Assembly (NCBI GenBank): GCA_023263785.1
Contig: JALQUO010000001.1
Location: forward strand, 591,693 to 655,692
DNA: 64,000 nt
Origin: Rickettsiales bacterium
GTDB lineage: Bacteria > Pseudomonadota > Alphaproteobacteria > Rickettsiales > Midichloriaceae
Direction: 5' to 3'
Shown: piece after piece, positions 63,920 through 64,000 of the stretch
How the letters are laid out: each line of letters starts with the position of its first letter
Position numbering within the stretch: the first letter of the stretch is position 1
The notes under the pieces: model-generated
Databases searched by the model: none
What the model was told of the DNA's origin: nothing
Seen by the model: the letters and a program-made list of their open reading frames with translations, nothing else
Made by a program: the position numbers and the translations under genes

Positions 63920-64000
63920 ATGAAAAAAATTTCATTTAATCTGATTAGTTTATTGATTATTTCTCAGGAAGCAACAGCGCAAACAACAAAAGATTTAAAT
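63920..64000 (+). CDS. Start of a secreted protein (cut by window edge)
   Basis: 27 codons from ATG 63920 to the window end. MKKISFNLISLLIISQEATA is a typical Sec signal peptide, with ATA before a likely cleavage at QTTKD. Nothing else of the protein is visible, so no function can be given. Confidence 0.55.
   Translation, partial: MKKISFNLISLLIISQEATAQTTKDLN

Noticed and set aside
1-64000. CRISPR arrays, insertion sequences, prophage, rRNA
   Set aside because: No regularly spaced repeats, transposase motifs, phage structural genes or rRNA sequences were seen.

Overview
This AT-rich window reads as a chromosomal segment of a host-associated alphaproteobacterium. A Rickettsiales-like lineage, for example near Midichloriaceae or Deianiraeaceae, fits best. 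That placement is an inference from gene content: SucAB, NuoG, F1-ATPase alpha and gamma, the CcoS cytochrome cbb3 assembly factor, type I secretion, rickettsial-style DsbA, uracil-DNA glycosylase and class II aldolase, and scattered flagellar genes. No rRNA is present to settle it. Most genes are intact, tightly packed housekeeping genes, often overlapping by 1 to 22 bases. No CRISPR array, intact insertion sequence or prophage is visible.

Layout. 1-4.8 kb: the end of rpsA, lpxL, a frameshifted O-methyltransferase, cysS and a LysE-type exporter. 4.8-9.8 kb: a major porin with a clear sigma-70 promoter, a class II aldolase, a TPP riboswitch driving an MFS carrier (probably a thiamine or precursor importer), and rodA. 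9.8-20.8 kb: an unusually long FliD, a RatA/Coq10-like protein, atpA-atpG-queD, a VanX-like dipeptidase, a membrane-tethered DsbA and an AddA-like helicase without its nuclease. 20.3-32 kb: sucA-sucB, a type I secretion ABC/adaptor pair, feoB, ccoS, an M23 peptidase and tRNA-Trp. 32-40.8 kb: rplS-ubiD, an HU-like protein, rplK-rplA-rplJ without rplL, trxB, a GST and nuoG. 41-44 kb: an accessory island of lysine/glutamate-rich coiled-coil genes broken by homopolymer frameshifts. 44-49 kb: udg, an NAD(P)HX dehydratase carrying an inserted GNAT acetyltransferase domain, birA, gltX and a frameshifted PRPP synthetase. 49-50.7 kb: three decayed membrane-protein genes, two of them recent duplicates. 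50.9-64 kb: murG, flgC with an apparent Sec signal peptide, asd, a divergent polysaccharide deacetylase, ybeY-corC-ispA, uvrA, a D,D-carboxypeptidase, groES-groEL behind a heat-shock-type promoter, and the start of a secreted protein.

Functional picture. The cell keeps a lipid A acyltransferase and peptidoglycan enzymes (MurG, RodA, DacA-like, M23, VanX-like, Asd for diaminopimelate), respiration (TCA E1/E2, complex I, cbb3 assembly, ATP synthase), iron uptake, thiamine-regulated import and type I export. Genes are scattered relative to usual operons: rplJ without rplL, atpAG without atpH or atpDC, and isolated nuoG, fliD and flgC. This suggests heavy rearrangement.

The most unusual items are the nested NnrD-GNAT protein, a small palindromic repeat found both inside the sucA coding sequence and between genes, the secreted-type FlgC, and a cluster of frames interrupted at homopolymers. 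The interruptions could be real decay, slippage-rescued genes or sequencing errors.
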